DNA of 46,969 nucleotides from an uncultured Prevotellaceae bacterium (GTDB lineage Bacteria; Bacteroidota; Bacteroidia; Bacteroidales; Bacteroidaceae), in assembly GCA_900316445.1 (NCBI GenBank), contig ONCZ01000024.1, positions 1-46,969 on the forward strand, read 5' to 3'. This document shows positions 15,649-25,029 of this stretch, one piece after another. The translations under genes were made by a program, and so were the position numbers. A model generated the notes under the pieces. It worked only from the letters and a program-made list of their open reading frames with translations, was not told where the DNA came from and made no database searches. Within the stretch, counting starts at the first letter, position 1; every line of letters starts with the position of its first letter.

Positions 15649-16589
15649 TAAAATAACTTATTAGGATATACCCCCTCGTCGACGAGCTGCTGGATGCGGG
15701 CGACGGTAGAGTCGCGGTCGGCAGCGTAGGTGACACCGAACCACTTCGATGTGGTGTCGAGCACCTCGACGGTAGCGGTGCCGTCGGTGATGAGCTTGTT
15801 GACCATCAGGGGGATGAAGAACTCGGCCTTGAGGTTCTCCATGTTCTTCGGGTCGCTGAGGAACTCACGGAAGTAGTCCTCAGAATACTCGAAGTAGTCG
15901 GGCGTGAAGCCCCACATATTCATAGAGACGGGGGTGTTGTCGTCGACGACGACCCACTGACCCTGTTCGTCCTTATAACGGATAGGCTCGCTGGCAGCAC
16001 CGGCGTTGGAACCGTCGGCAGCGCAGCGCACGATCTCCGTCCGCTCGACGACGGTGGTCAGATGGCCTTTGTCGTTCTTCGAGCAGATGCCACGGGCGAC
16101 GGTGCCGTTCTCGGAAAGGGTGTTGCCTACGCGGAAGCCCACCATCGCATACTGGTTGCGGGCACCCTCGGGGAGATTGGCGAGATACTTGCCGATGACT
16201 ATGAAGGCATCGCGGTTGTAGAAATCGTCGCAGTTGATGACGCAGAAGGGCTCCTTGATCACATCCTTACCCATGAGTACGGCGTGGTTCGTTCCCCACG
16301 GCTTCTGACGGCCTTCGGGTACGGTGAATCCCTCGGGCAGGGCGTCGAGTGCCTGGAAGCAGAGTTCACACTGCACCTTACCCTCGTATTTCGCGAGGAT
16401 CTGGGTGCGGAACTGCTCCTCGAAGTCCTTGCGGATAACCCATACGATCTTGCCGAATCCGGCCTGGATGGCGTCGTAGATACTGTAGTCCATGATGGTC
16501 TCGCCATTGGGGCCCAGACCATCGAGCTGCTTCAGGCCGCCATATCGGCTGCCCATGCCTGCTGCAAGCAGAAATAATGTCGGTTTCAT
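15648..16589 (-). CDS. Sugar-phosphate nucleotidyltransferase family protein
   Basis: 313 residues. The N-terminus LLAAGMGSRYGGLKQLDGLGPNGETI is the nucleotide-binding loop of the NTP-transferase family (GxGxR...K). Other signs are VINCDDFYN, the metal-binding strand near residue 118, and MVNKLI...WFGVTYAADR near the end. Family members transfer NMP to sugar phosphates. Bacteroidales proteins of this exact type are annotated only as nucleotidyltransferase; whether the substrate is a hexose-, choline- or other phosphate is open. It precedes nrnA with a TAATG overlap and has its own -7 box at 16625. Nearby glmM makes a cell-wall sugar link attractive but unproven. Confidence 0.82.
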   Translation of the reverse strand: MKPTLFLLAAGMGSRYGGLKQLDGLGPNGETIMDYSIYDAIQAGFGKIVWVIRKDFEEQFRTQILAKYEGKVQCELCFQALDALPEGFTVPEGRQKPWGTNHAVLMGKDVIKEPFCVINCDDFYNRDAFIVIGKYLANLPEGARNQYAMVGFRVGNTLSENGTVARGICSKNDKGHLTTVVERTEIVRCAADGSNAGAASEPIRYKDEQGQWVVVDDNTPVSMNMWGFTPDYFEYSEDYFREFLSDPKNMENLKAEFFIPLMVNKLITDGTATVEVLDTTSKWFGVTYAADRDSTVARIQQLVDEGVYPNKLF

Positions 16590-16624
16590 AATGCTATTTT
16601 TGAGTTATATTCAATATTTGCGTG

Positions 16625-16632
16625 CAAAGGTA
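16625..16632 (-). promoter_or_regulatory. -7 promoter element of the nucleotidyltransferase-nrnA operon
   Basis: TACCTTTG on the minus strand, about 35 nt before the ATG. GTGAAAA-type repeats begin right upstream. Confidence 0.75.
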
Positions 16633-16636
16633 CACA

Positions 16637-16701
16637 AAAAAAGTGAAAAAGTAAAAAGGTGAAAAGGTGAAAGTTGCTGCGCCTTGTTGTTTTTTAACTT
16701 T
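16637..16701. repeat. GGTGAAAA array, GC-rich core, inverted T-rich arm
   Basis: Units GTGAAAAA, GTAAAAAG, GTGAAAAG, GTGAAA (16640-16671), a core GTTGCTGCGCCTTGTTG, then TTTTTTAACTTTTT. The core and right arm repeat the motif at 742-768. Confidence 0.8.
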
Positions 16702-19164
16702 TTAGAACGGGTAGCCGATGGCGAAGTGGATGGTGTTGGCTCTCCTGAAGCTGGGGATGTTGAAGTAGCCAGACTTCTCAGTCTCGTAGGGGAAGTGGAG
16801 GGCGAAACCCCAGTCGAGACGGACGACGAGGAAGCCGAGGTTGTAGCGCAGGCCGATACCCGTGCCCAGAGCGATGTCGTTGAAGAATTCGGAGGGTTTG
16901 AACGACATCATATCAAAGAGGAATTCGTAATAATCATACTGTTCCTGTGCCGTTTCGCCGCCTGTATCGGAGTAGTCCTCGTAGTCATCCAGGCTGTGTT
17001 GTAAGCTGGATCTCAGGCACCACACGTTACCTGCATCGAGGAAGAGAGCTCCTTCAAGATTGCCGAAGAGGGGCGCACGGTATTCAAGGTTGGCTACAAA
17101 TTTTATGTCACCGTTACGCCAGGCGTAGTCGAGTTGTCTGCTCTTGTTGATGAAATCCGGCAGGCGACCCGGACCGAGCTCGCGCATGGAGAAGGCGCGG
17201 ATGCTGTTGGCACCTCCCACGTAGAAGAGCTCGGTGGTAGGGGCATCGTCACAGTTGCCGTAACTGTAGATGATGCCGGCATTGAGATGTCCCACGAGTT
17301 TCGAGGCCGGACCTAACGACCAGGTCTTGGTGAAGTCGGTCTCCACACGGACGAACTGGGCGTAGGGTGCCTTGAACCACGTCTTATATTTCTCGTCATA
17401 GCCCCTTCCTCGGGCGAGGTCGATGAGCGAGGTGATATTACCGCTCTCCTCAATGGTTGTCTCCCAGCGGATGGGGTTGCGCAGCTTGACGGGACTGGTG
17501 TAGGTATAGGTGTAGCGCATCGTAGGGATGAGATAGTCCTGCATGGAGACTTTGAGGTAGAGGTTCTTATTGACGGCGTCTTCGTACTTCTCTGAGGTAC
17601 TGCTCTTGAACTGATACTTCATCGTCAGGGGCGAGAACTCGTGGCGGCTGGTGGCTGTGGGCTGCCAGCGGTAGGTCCATTCGCCCGAGACAACGTGCAT
17701 ATTGTAATATTCTGGACGGCGTAAGAAGTCGGTAGAAGCCTTCGCATAGGTGATTGGGGCGGCATAGGGACGGCGACGGGGGATGCGCCGGCCGTTCTTG
17801 TCGCGGCGCACACGGTCGCTGCTATAGAACGGTGCGATGATGCGTGGGAACTCGACGGTGACATCGGCACCATACTGGTAGGTGTTGGAACTGGTCTCAC
17901 CACCATGCTGCCACTCGTAGGACCCATGCAGGTTGATATCGAGTTTCTCACCACCACGGAAGAGGTTGCGACGGGTGAAACCGATCTTCACTCCCGGACC
18001 ATAGCGATGGCTGGTGCGCCCGATAGCATTGGCTTCGATGTAGAAGTCATAGGGCTTGTCGAACACGCAGTTCAGGTTGAGGTCGAGTGTATCTGTGCCG
18101 GCCCGGGGCGTAAACTGGAAGTCGGTGGAGGAGAAGACGCCTGTGGCATTTATCTTACTGGCCGACTCGAGGTAGTTGTCGTAGCTGAACTCCTGACGCG
18201 GACGCAGCCTGAGGTTCTTTAGGATGACGTTGGGACGGATCGGCGGATTCTTGCCGTTGAAACGGATGGTGAGGTGACGGCGCTTGACGCTGTCGGTGAG
18301 TTGTTCGCGCATACTCTTGCGGAGCTGTACGGAAATATTGCCAATATACCACTTCTGAAGTGCCTCTGGGGGTAGTCCGTTGGCCAGCTGGAAACGCAAC
18401 TGCGCCTGTCCCGCCACTTGGAAGGTATCGGCGAGGTAGGAGGCGTAGTTGTTGTTGTAATAATAGTAGCCGTTGTTGCGGAAGAGGTTGGTGATACGGC
18501 TGCGCTCCCCGTCGAGGGCGGAGACGCTGAAGGCATCCTTCGGCTTGATGAGTGCCTCGCTGCGGGTGGAGTCGATGAGGGCATTAAGGGAATCGGGGAA
18601 GTTGACGTAGGCCACACTGTCGAGGGTGAAGAGAGTGTCGAGGCGGACGGTATAGCCGATCTTGCACTTCTTCGGGTTCTTCTGTGGTACCTTCTCATAG
18701 GTAACTTCGCTGCGGAAGTAACCGTTGCTCTGGAGAACGGACTGGGCGACGGAGGCGCGCAGAGCCGGATTCACCTTACTCATCAGCACGGGGGCACGCC
18801 CAAAGGACTTTGTCATCCAACGGGCGAACTTGGAGTCTTTGTCGGCATATTTGTTGTAGACCCACAGTCGCCACGACCAGGGCGTGTGGTAATAACTGCT
18901 GCCGAAGATGGAACCGTTGGGGGCTGTGGCCAGGGTGGCCTCGACTTCTTCCTTGGTTTCGTCGAGGTGATCCTCGAAGGGATTGTCTTTAGGCTCATCG
19001 ACGTAGGTGATGGACTTCAGACCTGTGAAGAGCTGGTCGTCTTCAGGGATGTTCTTGGTCATAGAACAGGAGACGAAGAAGAGTAAAAAAGTAAAAAGGT
19101 AAAAAGGTAAAAGGGCGTGCGCCTTCACCTTTAACAGAATGCTATGATAGTTTAATTTTTTCAT
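16702..19164 (-). CDS. tamL: TamL-type BamA-family outer-membrane lipoprotein
   Basis: 820 residues. A signal peptide leads to Cys33 (LLFFVSCSMTKN), so this is a lipidated member of the BamA/TamA superfamily as in Bacteroidetes TamL. POTRA-like segments lie in the first half (YGYTVRLDTLF, IRNLFRNNGYYYY region, LRLRPRQEFSYDNY). A 16-strand barrel of the surface-antigen type ends KSGYFNIPSFRRANTIHFAIGYPF with terminal Phe. Conserved barrel elements FYVGGANSIRAF and GLRYNLGFLVVRLDWGFALH are seen. Together with tamB upstream it should insert or export outer-membrane components. The hydrophobic core of the signal peptide (LLPFYLFTFLLF) is encoded by TTTTTACC repeats. Confidence 0.9.
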   Translation of the reverse strand: MKKLNYHSILLKVKAHALLPFYLFTFLLFFVSCSMTKNIPEDDQLFTGLKSITYVDEPKDNPFEDHLDETKEEVEATLATAPNGSIFGSSYYHTPWSWRLWVYNKYADKDSKFARWMTKSFGRAPVLMSKVNPALRASVAQSVLQSNGYFRSEVTYEKVPQKNPKKCKIGYTVRLDTLFTLDSVAYVNFPDSLNALIDSTRSEALIKPKDAFSVSALDGERSRITNLFRNNGYYYYNNNYASYLADTFQVAGQAQLRFQLANGLPPEALQKWYIGNISVQLRKSMREQLTDSVKRRHLTIRFNGKNPPIRPNVILKNLRLRPRQEFSYDNYLESASKINATGVFSSTDFQFTPRAGTDTLDLNLNCVFDKPYDFYIEANAIGRTSHRYGPGVKIGFTRRNLFRGGEKLDINLHGSYEWQHGGETSSNTYQYGADVTVEFPRIIAPFYSSDRVRRDKNGRRIPRRRPYAAPITYAKASTDFLRRPEYYNMHVVSGEWTYRWQPTATSRHEFSPLTMKYQFKSSTSEKYEDAVNKNLYLKVSMQDYLIPTMRYTYTYTSPVKLRNPIRWETTIEESGNITSLIDLARGRGYDEKYKTWFKAPYAQFVRVETDFTKTWSLGPASKLVGHLNAGIIYSYGNCDDAPTTELFYVGGANSIRAFSMRELGPGRLPDFINKSRQLDYAWRNGDIKFVANLEYRAPLFGNLEGALFLDAGNVWCLRSSLQHSLDDYEDYSDTGGETAQEQYDYYEFLFDMMSFKPSEFFNDIALGTGIGLRYNLGFLVVRLDWGFALHFPYETEKSGYFNIPSFRRANTIHFAIGYPF
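19083..19140. repeat. GTAAAAAG octads encoding the TamL signal-peptide core
   Basis: Four GTAAAAAG-type units, a GGGCGTGCGCC core and a short TTCACCTTT arm. Read on the minus strand they give LLKVKAHALLPFYLFTFLLF, the hydrophobic segment of the signal peptide. Confidence 0.85.
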
Positions 19165-19254
19165 TTTTTACCTTTTCACTTTTTTATTTTTTTACCTTTT
19201 TACTTTTTCACCTTTTTACCTTTTTACTTTTTTACCTTTTCACCTTTTCACCTT
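19165..19254. repeat. TTTTTACC / TTTTTCAC octad array between tamB and tamL
   Basis: About eleven units of eight nucleotides fill the whole gap and the last codons of tamB (KVKR). The array would be transcribed within the tamB-tamL message. Confidence 0.88.
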
Positions 19255-22200
19255 TATACTGTCAGTTTGTATGCTGTCGCGCTGCACCGTTGGCCGACGA
19301 TCAGAAGATCCAGGCTCTGAGGGCGGGCGGTTGAAGGTCGGCTGTTGATCCTTTCTCCAGAACCTGAAGATGTCCCAGAAGTTGTCGAGTTTACGACGCC
19401 AGACAAAACCGATGCCGTATTCGCTGGTGTAGCCTTCAAGCCAGTCGTACACATTCTGCTTGTAGAACATCTTCAGGTTTTGGGTGCCGTTCTGGTTCAG
19501 GCGATACTCCATCGTCACGTTGTCGAAGAACGACTGCTTCTGTCCCATTGCGGCGTTGCTGCCTGAGGATACGATCCCACCGATCTCCACGCGGAGGCGG
19601 TTGTCAAAAAATCGCTTTGCGAACTTGAATGAGTAGTCGGTATGGGTGGCGCCTGTGGCATCGGTGCTGTTGTCGACGCCTACACTGAGGTCGATAGTCT
19701 TCAGGGCGGAACCCGCGATGTTGTTGATCTCACTCTGGAGGAATGAACTGAGGGCATTGTTCATAGAGAAGCCGCCCGTGTTGCCGTCGGCGATGTACAT
19801 ACCTGTGGTGAGCATCGTGACGGCGATCTTGCCACGCTCTTCGGCCGACATCGAAGCGAGGTCGGTATTGACGGCATAATCCTCCGGAGCCTCGATGATG
19901 AACTGCACACCCATATCATTGAGGGTCTTGGTGATGACGACACCACAGTCGAACACCACACTGCGGCCGACACCAGTATCGTCGCCGACAGTGGCTTTGG
20001 TTCGCTCGGTGGCGGTGATGTTCAGTCGTGGGTTCATCGGGTCGCCAGTGAACTCTACATAACTGCCGTTCTTGATGTTGAAGGTCTTCAGCGGGATGAC
20101 GGGCAGCGAGTATTTCATCTCACCGCTGGTGAGCGTGTAACGGCCAGTGAGGTTAAGTCCCTCATAGTCATACTTCATACGCAGGTCACCACCGCCTGTC
20201 AAGTCGGCATAGTTGGTCTGCTCGGGGTTGAGGTTACAGACGATGTGGGCGCCTTCCGACACACCGATGGTGAGGTTGACATTCATACCTGTGGGCTGGG
20301 GACGCGTGATGACGGTCTTGGTGGAGTCGGAGAAGTCTGTGAACTGCACCAGCTCATCGAGACGGTTGTCTGCCGAGAGGGGTGAGTCGAGTAGCATGTA
20401 GGTGAGGTCTGTGGATCCGAGTACGTCGAGACGTCCCCGCACGTTGAGCATATCGAGCGGTCCCTGTATCCTTGCGCCGACATTGACGAAGGCCTTGCCC
20501 CAGGCAATGGACTTTTTCTCCTGCTTTGTGTTGACGAGTAAGAGGTTACGGGCCCTCACACGCAAATCCATCAGGATATGGTCGAGGTCGGAGAAGTCGA
20601 TGCTGCCCATCATGTTCAGCGGCTCGTCGTTGTAGGCGTATATGCCGAAGTTCTCCAGCATCAGTTTGCTGCCGATGATACGGATGGGGTCGTTGTCGAA
20701 GCGCATGCGGATGCCGTAGGGGATGCTGACGAGATGGGCATCTTCGACGAACATCTCACCGTTGATGTCCGGATGACGGGTAGTACCCCTGACAGTCACG
20801 CTGCCTTCCGCGTAGCCGTCGAGACCGAAGATCTGGTCGGGTGCAAAGCCGTTGACCAGCGAGAGTGGCATACGTGTCATGTCGAACGTGGCATCGATGA
20901 TTCCTTCGCCCTTATTCTGATAAGTACCGCTGAGCAGACCGAACTCCTCATCGTCGAGCAGCAGACGGGCCTCGATGGCGTGGGTGTCGTTTTCATTCTG
21001 CAGATAGACGAGCTCCGTGCTGAGATTGCCGATGGGAGCACCCTCGTAGGTCATACTCGCCACAGCCATATCGGAGGCTACGGAGATGTGCTCGTTCCGG
21101 TCTTGCAGAATATGGTAGTCGCCATCGAGCTTACCTGTGATACGAGGCAGATAAGGTATCACAGACGTCAGTTCTCCCAGGTCGATGCGATGGAGGCTGA
21201 CGGTGAGGTCCTGCAACATGGTGGAGTCCTGATGCTCGGTGTAGATTTTCAAACCTGTCTCCTCGTCGGAGATAAGGTCTACCTTCGCCTGGATCTTCTT
21301 ATTGCTGGAGAGGAAAATGTAGTTGTCTTTGTTCAGGTTGAACTCCTTGTAACCCAGCGTCGGACGGTCGGGCAGGAGCCTGAAGCGCAAACCTTCTTCC
21401 TCCATCTCGGCTGTGGCACCGATGCGGACACCCATACGGCCCTTCCCGTCGAAATAGCGCAAGCCCGCCAGTGCCCCGTGCTCATGGACGTGGCCGTCGA
21501 AAAGGGCGTTGAAGACGAACTGCGGATTCTTCTTGTTGTTGCAGATCTGTCCCTGATAGGTCAGCCGATCGCCTTTATGTATCAGGCTCAGGCGGACGGT
21601 GTCGATCTGGATGCTGTCGTAATTGAGCGAGAAGATGTGTCCCTGACCGTTGATGCCTGTCTCTGGCGAGGTGGTGAGGTCGAGCGTCAGCTCCTTGAAG
21701 TCGGTGCCTGTGGCGCGCAGGAAGTTGGCGACAGGATTGTTGCGCTTGCTCTCCAGATGGACTTTCATCACTGGCAGCAGGGCCTTGATGGCGGGCTGGT
21801 TGATGACCTTGTCCTCGAACTGTCCGGCGATGGAGTCGGAGAGGGTGGTGAACTGACTGAGCAGCCTCTGGTAGCCGCCCGTCGCGTCGAGCTTCAGGAT
21901 GAAGTCGCCGCTCTGCATGCGGGCGTAGGTGGTGTCGGGATTGGTCTTCAAGAGGATGCCGACATCGCCTGGAGTGTAGGTCTTCTGCCCATCTTTCACA
22001 TAGACATCGTTCAGGCGCCCGCTGATGTAATGGGTGTCTTTCATGTCGGAACTGACTTTCAGACTGCCGTTGGTGCCGATGGTAAGGGGCTTCTCAACGA
22101 GACGCATCTGGTAGAGGTCGGCCTTGGTGAAGTCACCGCTGATGGTGCCCTCTATTTTATGGGTGTTGAGCAACAGCTCGGCACCGATGCAGCCGTCGAG

Positions 22201-23910
22201 GATCTGGTTGTTTCCGACGATGTCGAATTGTCCCCGTCCGTTGAACAGGGTGACAGAAGCCATCAGGTTGTCCAGATCCCAGCTGCCGTATTGCAGTCGC
22301 TCGATGCTGGCATCGGCATTGAGACGGCTTTGGGGTGAGAAGAAGTCTGTGCCATAGCCTGAAGCCTTGATGTCGGCCGTCAGCATGTAGATGGAGTCCT
22401 TGGGCAGGAAGTGATGCAAGTTCATATTCCTGATGTCGATATCGGTGTCGTAGGAAATGCGGTCTGTTTCAAAGTCACCCTTGGCATCGAGGGGAATCTT
22501 GGCATTGCCGACCAGCTTGATGTTGCCGCCAGCCTCGTTGAGCGTCAGGTTGGTGGCGTAGTTGGTGCCGTCGGCGGTCATTTTGCCGTTGAGCGTGATG
22601 CCGTCGGGAATGCGGACGGTGTTGCTCATCTCGGGATCGATGAGGGCGGTCATGAAGTTCAGTTTCTTCGACGTGGCCTCTACCTGCAGGTCGGCTTTCA
22701 TACAGCTGAACTCCGTGACGTTGTCGATGGTTCCCTTAACGGTGGCGTGCAGGGCGGTGGCGAGGTCGATGTCGATGCCTGTCAGATCCAGATGCTTCAT
22801 GTTTCCGTCTGCGGAGCCTCTGATGATGAGCGGCTGGTTGGGGAAATGCTCTGTGAACTTCTGGGGCAGCTTGCCGGCCACCGTGAAGATGTCCTGCTTG
22901 CCTAATTGTGCGAAGAGGCGCATCTTGAAGATGCCTGGCTCCTGCTCGTCGAAGGCGTTGAAGTCCATGTCTGCTTCGAGCATGATGTTCGAGTCGGGTG
23001 TCTTCAGCGTCATCAGGGGCAGACGGATATGGTTGTAGGTGGAGTCAAGGTTGAGGCCACCCGTCAGTTCTGTGATCTTCAGGCCGCTCTTGTCTGTCAG
23101 CAACGTCTTCCGGATGAAGAGTGACGTGCCTGTGGGTGAGTAGCGGATGGAGTCGACGCCGAGTGTGACGTCGCTCAGGCCTATCGGTTCATAGTTCAAC
23201 TGGCCGTCAGAAAGGTCAAGACTCCCTACCTTATATAATGGTCTGGAGAGATCGGCAGTGACCTGCCTGGCCACAGCCTTCCCTAATGCGAGGTTGAAGT
23301 CTATGGTGTCGTTGGGAAGATGCAGCGTGACATCGGTTCGGCTGATGCAGAGACTGTCGGCATCGATTACCCAGGTCAGGTTCGACTCAGTAGTGTCTAC
23401 GGCGGCGGTGTCGGTGAGATTGATGTCGAGCTGGGCGTCGGAGAGGCGGGCGCCGTTCACCAAGACGGTTTCCTTGCCGAGGTTGATGCCCTTCGACACG
23501 AGCCACAACTCCTGAAACTGTCCTTTGATTCGCAGGTCGCTGATGAAGCCGTTGGTGTTGATCTTCGCCTGTCGGAATAAAAGTTCCTCGATGTCCACCT
23601 GTTTTCTCAAGAGGGGAAGCAGGCGCACATTGACCACCAGTTTTCTGACATCGGCGATTGTGTCTGTCACATCTGCCACAGAGTCGTTTGGATGCAGCAT
23701 TCGGAAGTCGTCGATGCCCAGGTCGAGCGGGAACTCCAGGTTCACGTGACCCACCGATATCTCCATCCCCGTCTTTTCAGAGGCGATGGAGACAACCTTC
23801 TGTGCCACCCAGTTCTGTATGGGCGGCACGTAGAGTAGGGCGGCGAGTATGATGAACAGCAGAACGGGCGTGAGTACCGCTATCCCGATCCACTTGAGCC
23901 ATTTCCTCAT
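19240..23910 (-). CDS. tamB: TamB translocation and assembly protein
   Basis: 1556 residues. An N-terminal anchor (WIGIAVLTPVLLFIILAALLYVPPIQNWV) is followed by a very long array of beta-strands, the AsmA-like groove. The C-terminal TamB (DUF490) domain includes GDLRMKYDYEGLNLTGRYTL, TGMYIADGNTGG, ALSSFLQSEINNIAGSALKTIDLSVGV and LRVEIGGIVSSGSN. TamB spans the periplasm and works with the outer-membrane TamA/TamL; in other bacteria AsmA-like proteins also carry phospholipid outward. Here tamB comes first and tamL follows 75 nt later, so they form one operon. A -7 promoter lies at 23933. The C-terminus (DRRPTVQRDSIQTDSIKVKR) runs into repeats. Confidence 0.93.
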   Translation of the reverse strand: MRKWLKWIGIAVLTPVLLFIILAALLYVPPIQNWVAQKVVSIASEKTGMEISVGHVNLEFPLDLGIDDFRMLHPNDSVADVTDTIADVRKLVVNVRLLPLLRKQVDIEELLFRQAKINTNGFISDLRIKGQFQELWLVSKGINLGKETVLVNGARLSDAQLDINLTDTAAVDTTESNLTWVIDADSLCISRTDVTLHLPNDTIDFNLALGKAVARQVTADLSRPLYKVGSLDLSDGQLNYEPIGLSDVTLGVDSIRYSPTGTSLFIRKTLLTDKSGLKITELTGGLNLDSTYNHIRLPLMTLKTPDSNIMLEADMDFNAFDEQEPGIFKMRLFAQLGKQDIFTVAGKLPQKFTEHFPNQPLIIRGSADGNMKHLDLTGIDIDLATALHATVKGTIDNVTEFSCMKADLQVEATSKKLNFMTALIDPEMSNTVRIPDGITLNGKMTADGTNYATNLTLNEAGGNIKLVGNAKIPLDAKGDFETDRISYDTDIDIRNMNLHHFLPKDSIYMLTADIKASGYGTDFFSPQSRLNADASIERLQYGSWDLDNLMASVTLFNGRGQFDIVGNNQILDGCIGAELLLNTHKIEGTISGDFTKADLYQMRLVEKPLTIGTNGSLKVSSDMKDTHYISGRLNDVYVKDGQKTYTPGDVGILLKTNPDTTYARMQSGDFILKLDATGGYQRLLSQFTTLSDSIAGQFEDKVINQPAIKALLPVMKVHLESKRNNPVANFLRATGTDFKELTLDLTTSPETGINGQGHIFSLNYDSIQIDTVRLSLIHKGDRLTYQGQICNNKKNPQFVFNALFDGHVHEHGALAGLRYFDGKGRMGVRIGATAEMEEEGLRFRLLPDRPTLGYKEFNLNKDNYIFLSSNKKIQAKVDLISDEETGLKIYTEHQDSTMLQDLTVSLHRIDLGELTSVIPYLPRITGKLDGDYHILQDRNEHISVASDMAVASMTYEGAPIGNLSTELVYLQNENDTHAIEARLLLDDEEFGLLSGTYQNKGEGIIDATFDMTRMPLSLVNGFAPDQIFGLDGYAEGSVTVRGTTRHPDINGEMFVEDAHLVSIPYGIRMRFDNDPIRIIGSKLMLENFGIYAYNDEPLNMMGSIDFSDLDHILMDLRVRARNLLLVNTKQEKKSIAWGKAFVNVGARIQGPLDMLNVRGRLDVLGSTDLTYMLLDSPLSADNRLDELVQFTDFSDSTKTVITRPQPTGMNVNLTIGVSEGAHIVCNLNPEQTNYADLTGGGDLRMKYDYEGLNLTGRYTLTSGEMKYSLPVIPLKTFNIKNGSYVEFTGDPMNPRLNITATERTKATVGDDTGVGRSVVFDCGVVITKTLNDMGVQFIIEAPEDYAVNTDLASMSAEERGKIAVTMLTTGMYIADGNTGGFSMNNALSSFLQSEINNIAGSALKTIDLSVGVDNSTDATGATHTDYSFKFAKRFFDNRLRVEIGGIVSSGSNAAMGQKQSFFDNVTMEYRLNQNGTQNLKMFYKQNVYDWLEGYTSEYGIGFVWRRKLDNFWDIFRFWRKDQQPTFNRPPSEPGSSDRRPTVQRDSIQTDSIKVKR

Positions 23911-23932
23911 TCGTTTTCAGCGATAGACGTTG

Positions 23933-23940
23933 CAAAAGTA
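23933..23940 (-). promoter_or_regulatory. -7 promoter element of tamB-tamL
   Basis: TACTTTTG on the minus strand, 22 nt from the ATG. A GTGAAAA/GTGAAGA array begins immediately upstream. Confidence 0.7.
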
Positions 23941-23944
23941 CAAC

Positions 23945-24040
23945 AAAAAAGTGAAAAGTGAAGAGTGAAGAGTGAAAAATTTGCTGCCGCCCTAGAAAAA
24001 ACTTCCAAATAGCCGCACCTTTTCACCTTTTCACTTTTTT
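23945..24040. repeat. GTGAAGA array, core, inverted TTTTCAC array
   Basis: GTGAAAA, GTGAAGA, GTGAAGA, GTGAAAA (23950-23978), a core of about 38 nt (TTTGCTGCCGCCC...AAATAGCCGC), then TTTTCACC and TTTTCAC arms. The arms are complementary, so the element can fold back. Confidence 0.82.
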
Positions 24041-25029
24041 AAATAAGGTACGCAATGGCGTATTTCCACAGGGATGCTTTCCACTTCGAGGCTGTCGCGG
24101 CTCACTCTCAGGCGCACCATACAGGCCTCGCTGTTCAGAGGCTTGTGCTGGTCGAAGATGAAGTTGCCCACGCTGTAGTAGATCTTGTGGCCGCCATAGT
24201 CCTCGACAGTCTGGAGGGTGTGGGTGTGGTGGCACACGAGCACGTCGGCACCCGCCAACACGAGCATGTGGGCATCGTGACGCTGACGGAGAACGGGCTG
24301 CAGCTTATGCTCCTGCCCCCAATGGAGCGAGACGATGATGACTGCTGTGGAGTCCTGCTGACGAAGATGGTACACTCGTGAGAGCAGCGAGTCCATCGGT
24401 TCCTGACTCACACAGGGCTTGTCTGTCAGGTAAGCGTAGTTCTCCAGGGCGAGGCGCAATGAGGGCACGAGCCACACCTTTCGGGGCTGGTCGGCGAGCA
24501 AGACAGGCTCAGAGGCCTCTTGCATGTTTGCTCCGGCGCCGACGGGCACCATACCTGCTGCGATGATGTTCCGTCGGGTGTCCATCAGTCCCTCGCGCCC
24601 CTGATCGATGGAGTGGTTGTTGGCGAGGTTCAGATGGGTGATGCCGTGCTGGCGAAGGCTGTCGAGCCATTCGGGCTCGCCCCTGAAGATGAAGCGCTTG
24701 AACGCTGGCGACTTGATCTTCGTGGCCGGACACTCAAGATTACCCACGACCACTTGGGCAGACTGAAACACGGAGTCGATGCCATCCGAGAACAGATGGC
24801 CGACTCCGTGTTGCTCAATCACTCGGCGCACTCCGCGGTCGAGCAGGATGTCGCCCGTGAGGACAATGGTGAGCGAATCGGTGGTGCGGGGGTAGGGGGG
24901 CGCGGTGGCGCGAGAATAGTTTGAGGGCTGAGGGTAATCTCGTACCCCCGCACCCTCGTGCCCTCGTACCTCCGAAATACAGTACCCCAGCAGCAGACTA
25001 ACAGCCAGTACTATAGAAGAACTCCTCAT
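24031..25029 (-). CDS. CapA-family (PGA synthesis) metallophosphatase-like protein
   Basis: 332 residues with an N-terminal hydrophobic segment (SIVLAVSLLLGYCI). Residues about 20-48 (RGHEGAGVRDYPQP...) are encoded by a GGTACGAG composite repeat. The catalytic fold then shows the CapA signatures GDILLDRG, VVGNLECP, HLNLANNHSIDQGREG, IIVSLHWGQEH, VLVCHHTHTLQ and YYSVGNFIFDQ. CapA proteins act in poly-gamma-glutamate capsule synthesis in Bacillus; in Bacteroidales the substrate is unknown and no capB or capC is nearby. The start overlaps the upstream DUF3160 gene by 32 nt. A later start after the repeat cannot be excluded, but it would remove the signal peptide. Confidence 0.9.
   Translation of the reverse strand: MRSSSIVLAVSLLLGYCISEVRGHEGAGVRDYPQPSNYSRATAPPYPRTTDSLTIVLTGDILLDRGVRRVIEQHGVGHLFSDGIDSVFQSAQVVVGNLECPATKIKSPAFKRFIFRGEPEWLDSLRQHGITHLNLANNHSIDQGREGLMDTRRNIIAAGMVPVGAGANMQEASEPVLLADQPRKVWLVPSLRLALENYAYLTDKPCVSQEPMDSLLSRVYHLRQQDSTAVIIVSLHWGQEHKLQPVLRQRHDAHMLVLAGADVLVCHHTHTLQTVEDYGGHKIYYSVGNFIFDQHKPLNSEACMVRLRVSRDSLEVESIPVEIRHCVPYLKK
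24886..24972. repeat. In-frame composite element in the capA-like gene
   Basis: On the plus strand: a GC-rich arm (GGGGGTAGGGGGGCGCGGTGG-like), a core GAGAATAGTTTGAGG...GGTAATCTC (24912-24941), then CGTACCCC / CGCACCCT / CGTGCCCT / CGTACC octads. It has the same plan and families as two insertions in mutS2. Confidence 0.85.

Noticed and set aside
19165-19254. Possible CRISPR array made of regular octads
   Set aside because: Units are contiguous with no unique spacers of 25-40 nt, and no cas gene is present. It is a simple tandem repeat.
20578-22338. A 586-codon open frame antisense to tamB
   Set aside because: It is a shadow of the high-GC third-codon pattern of tamB; no recognisable motif and no start signal.
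24998-25029. Overlap of the capA-like and DUF3160 genes as an assembly error
   Set aside because: A 32-nt overlap of same-strand genes is common, and both protein ends look natural.
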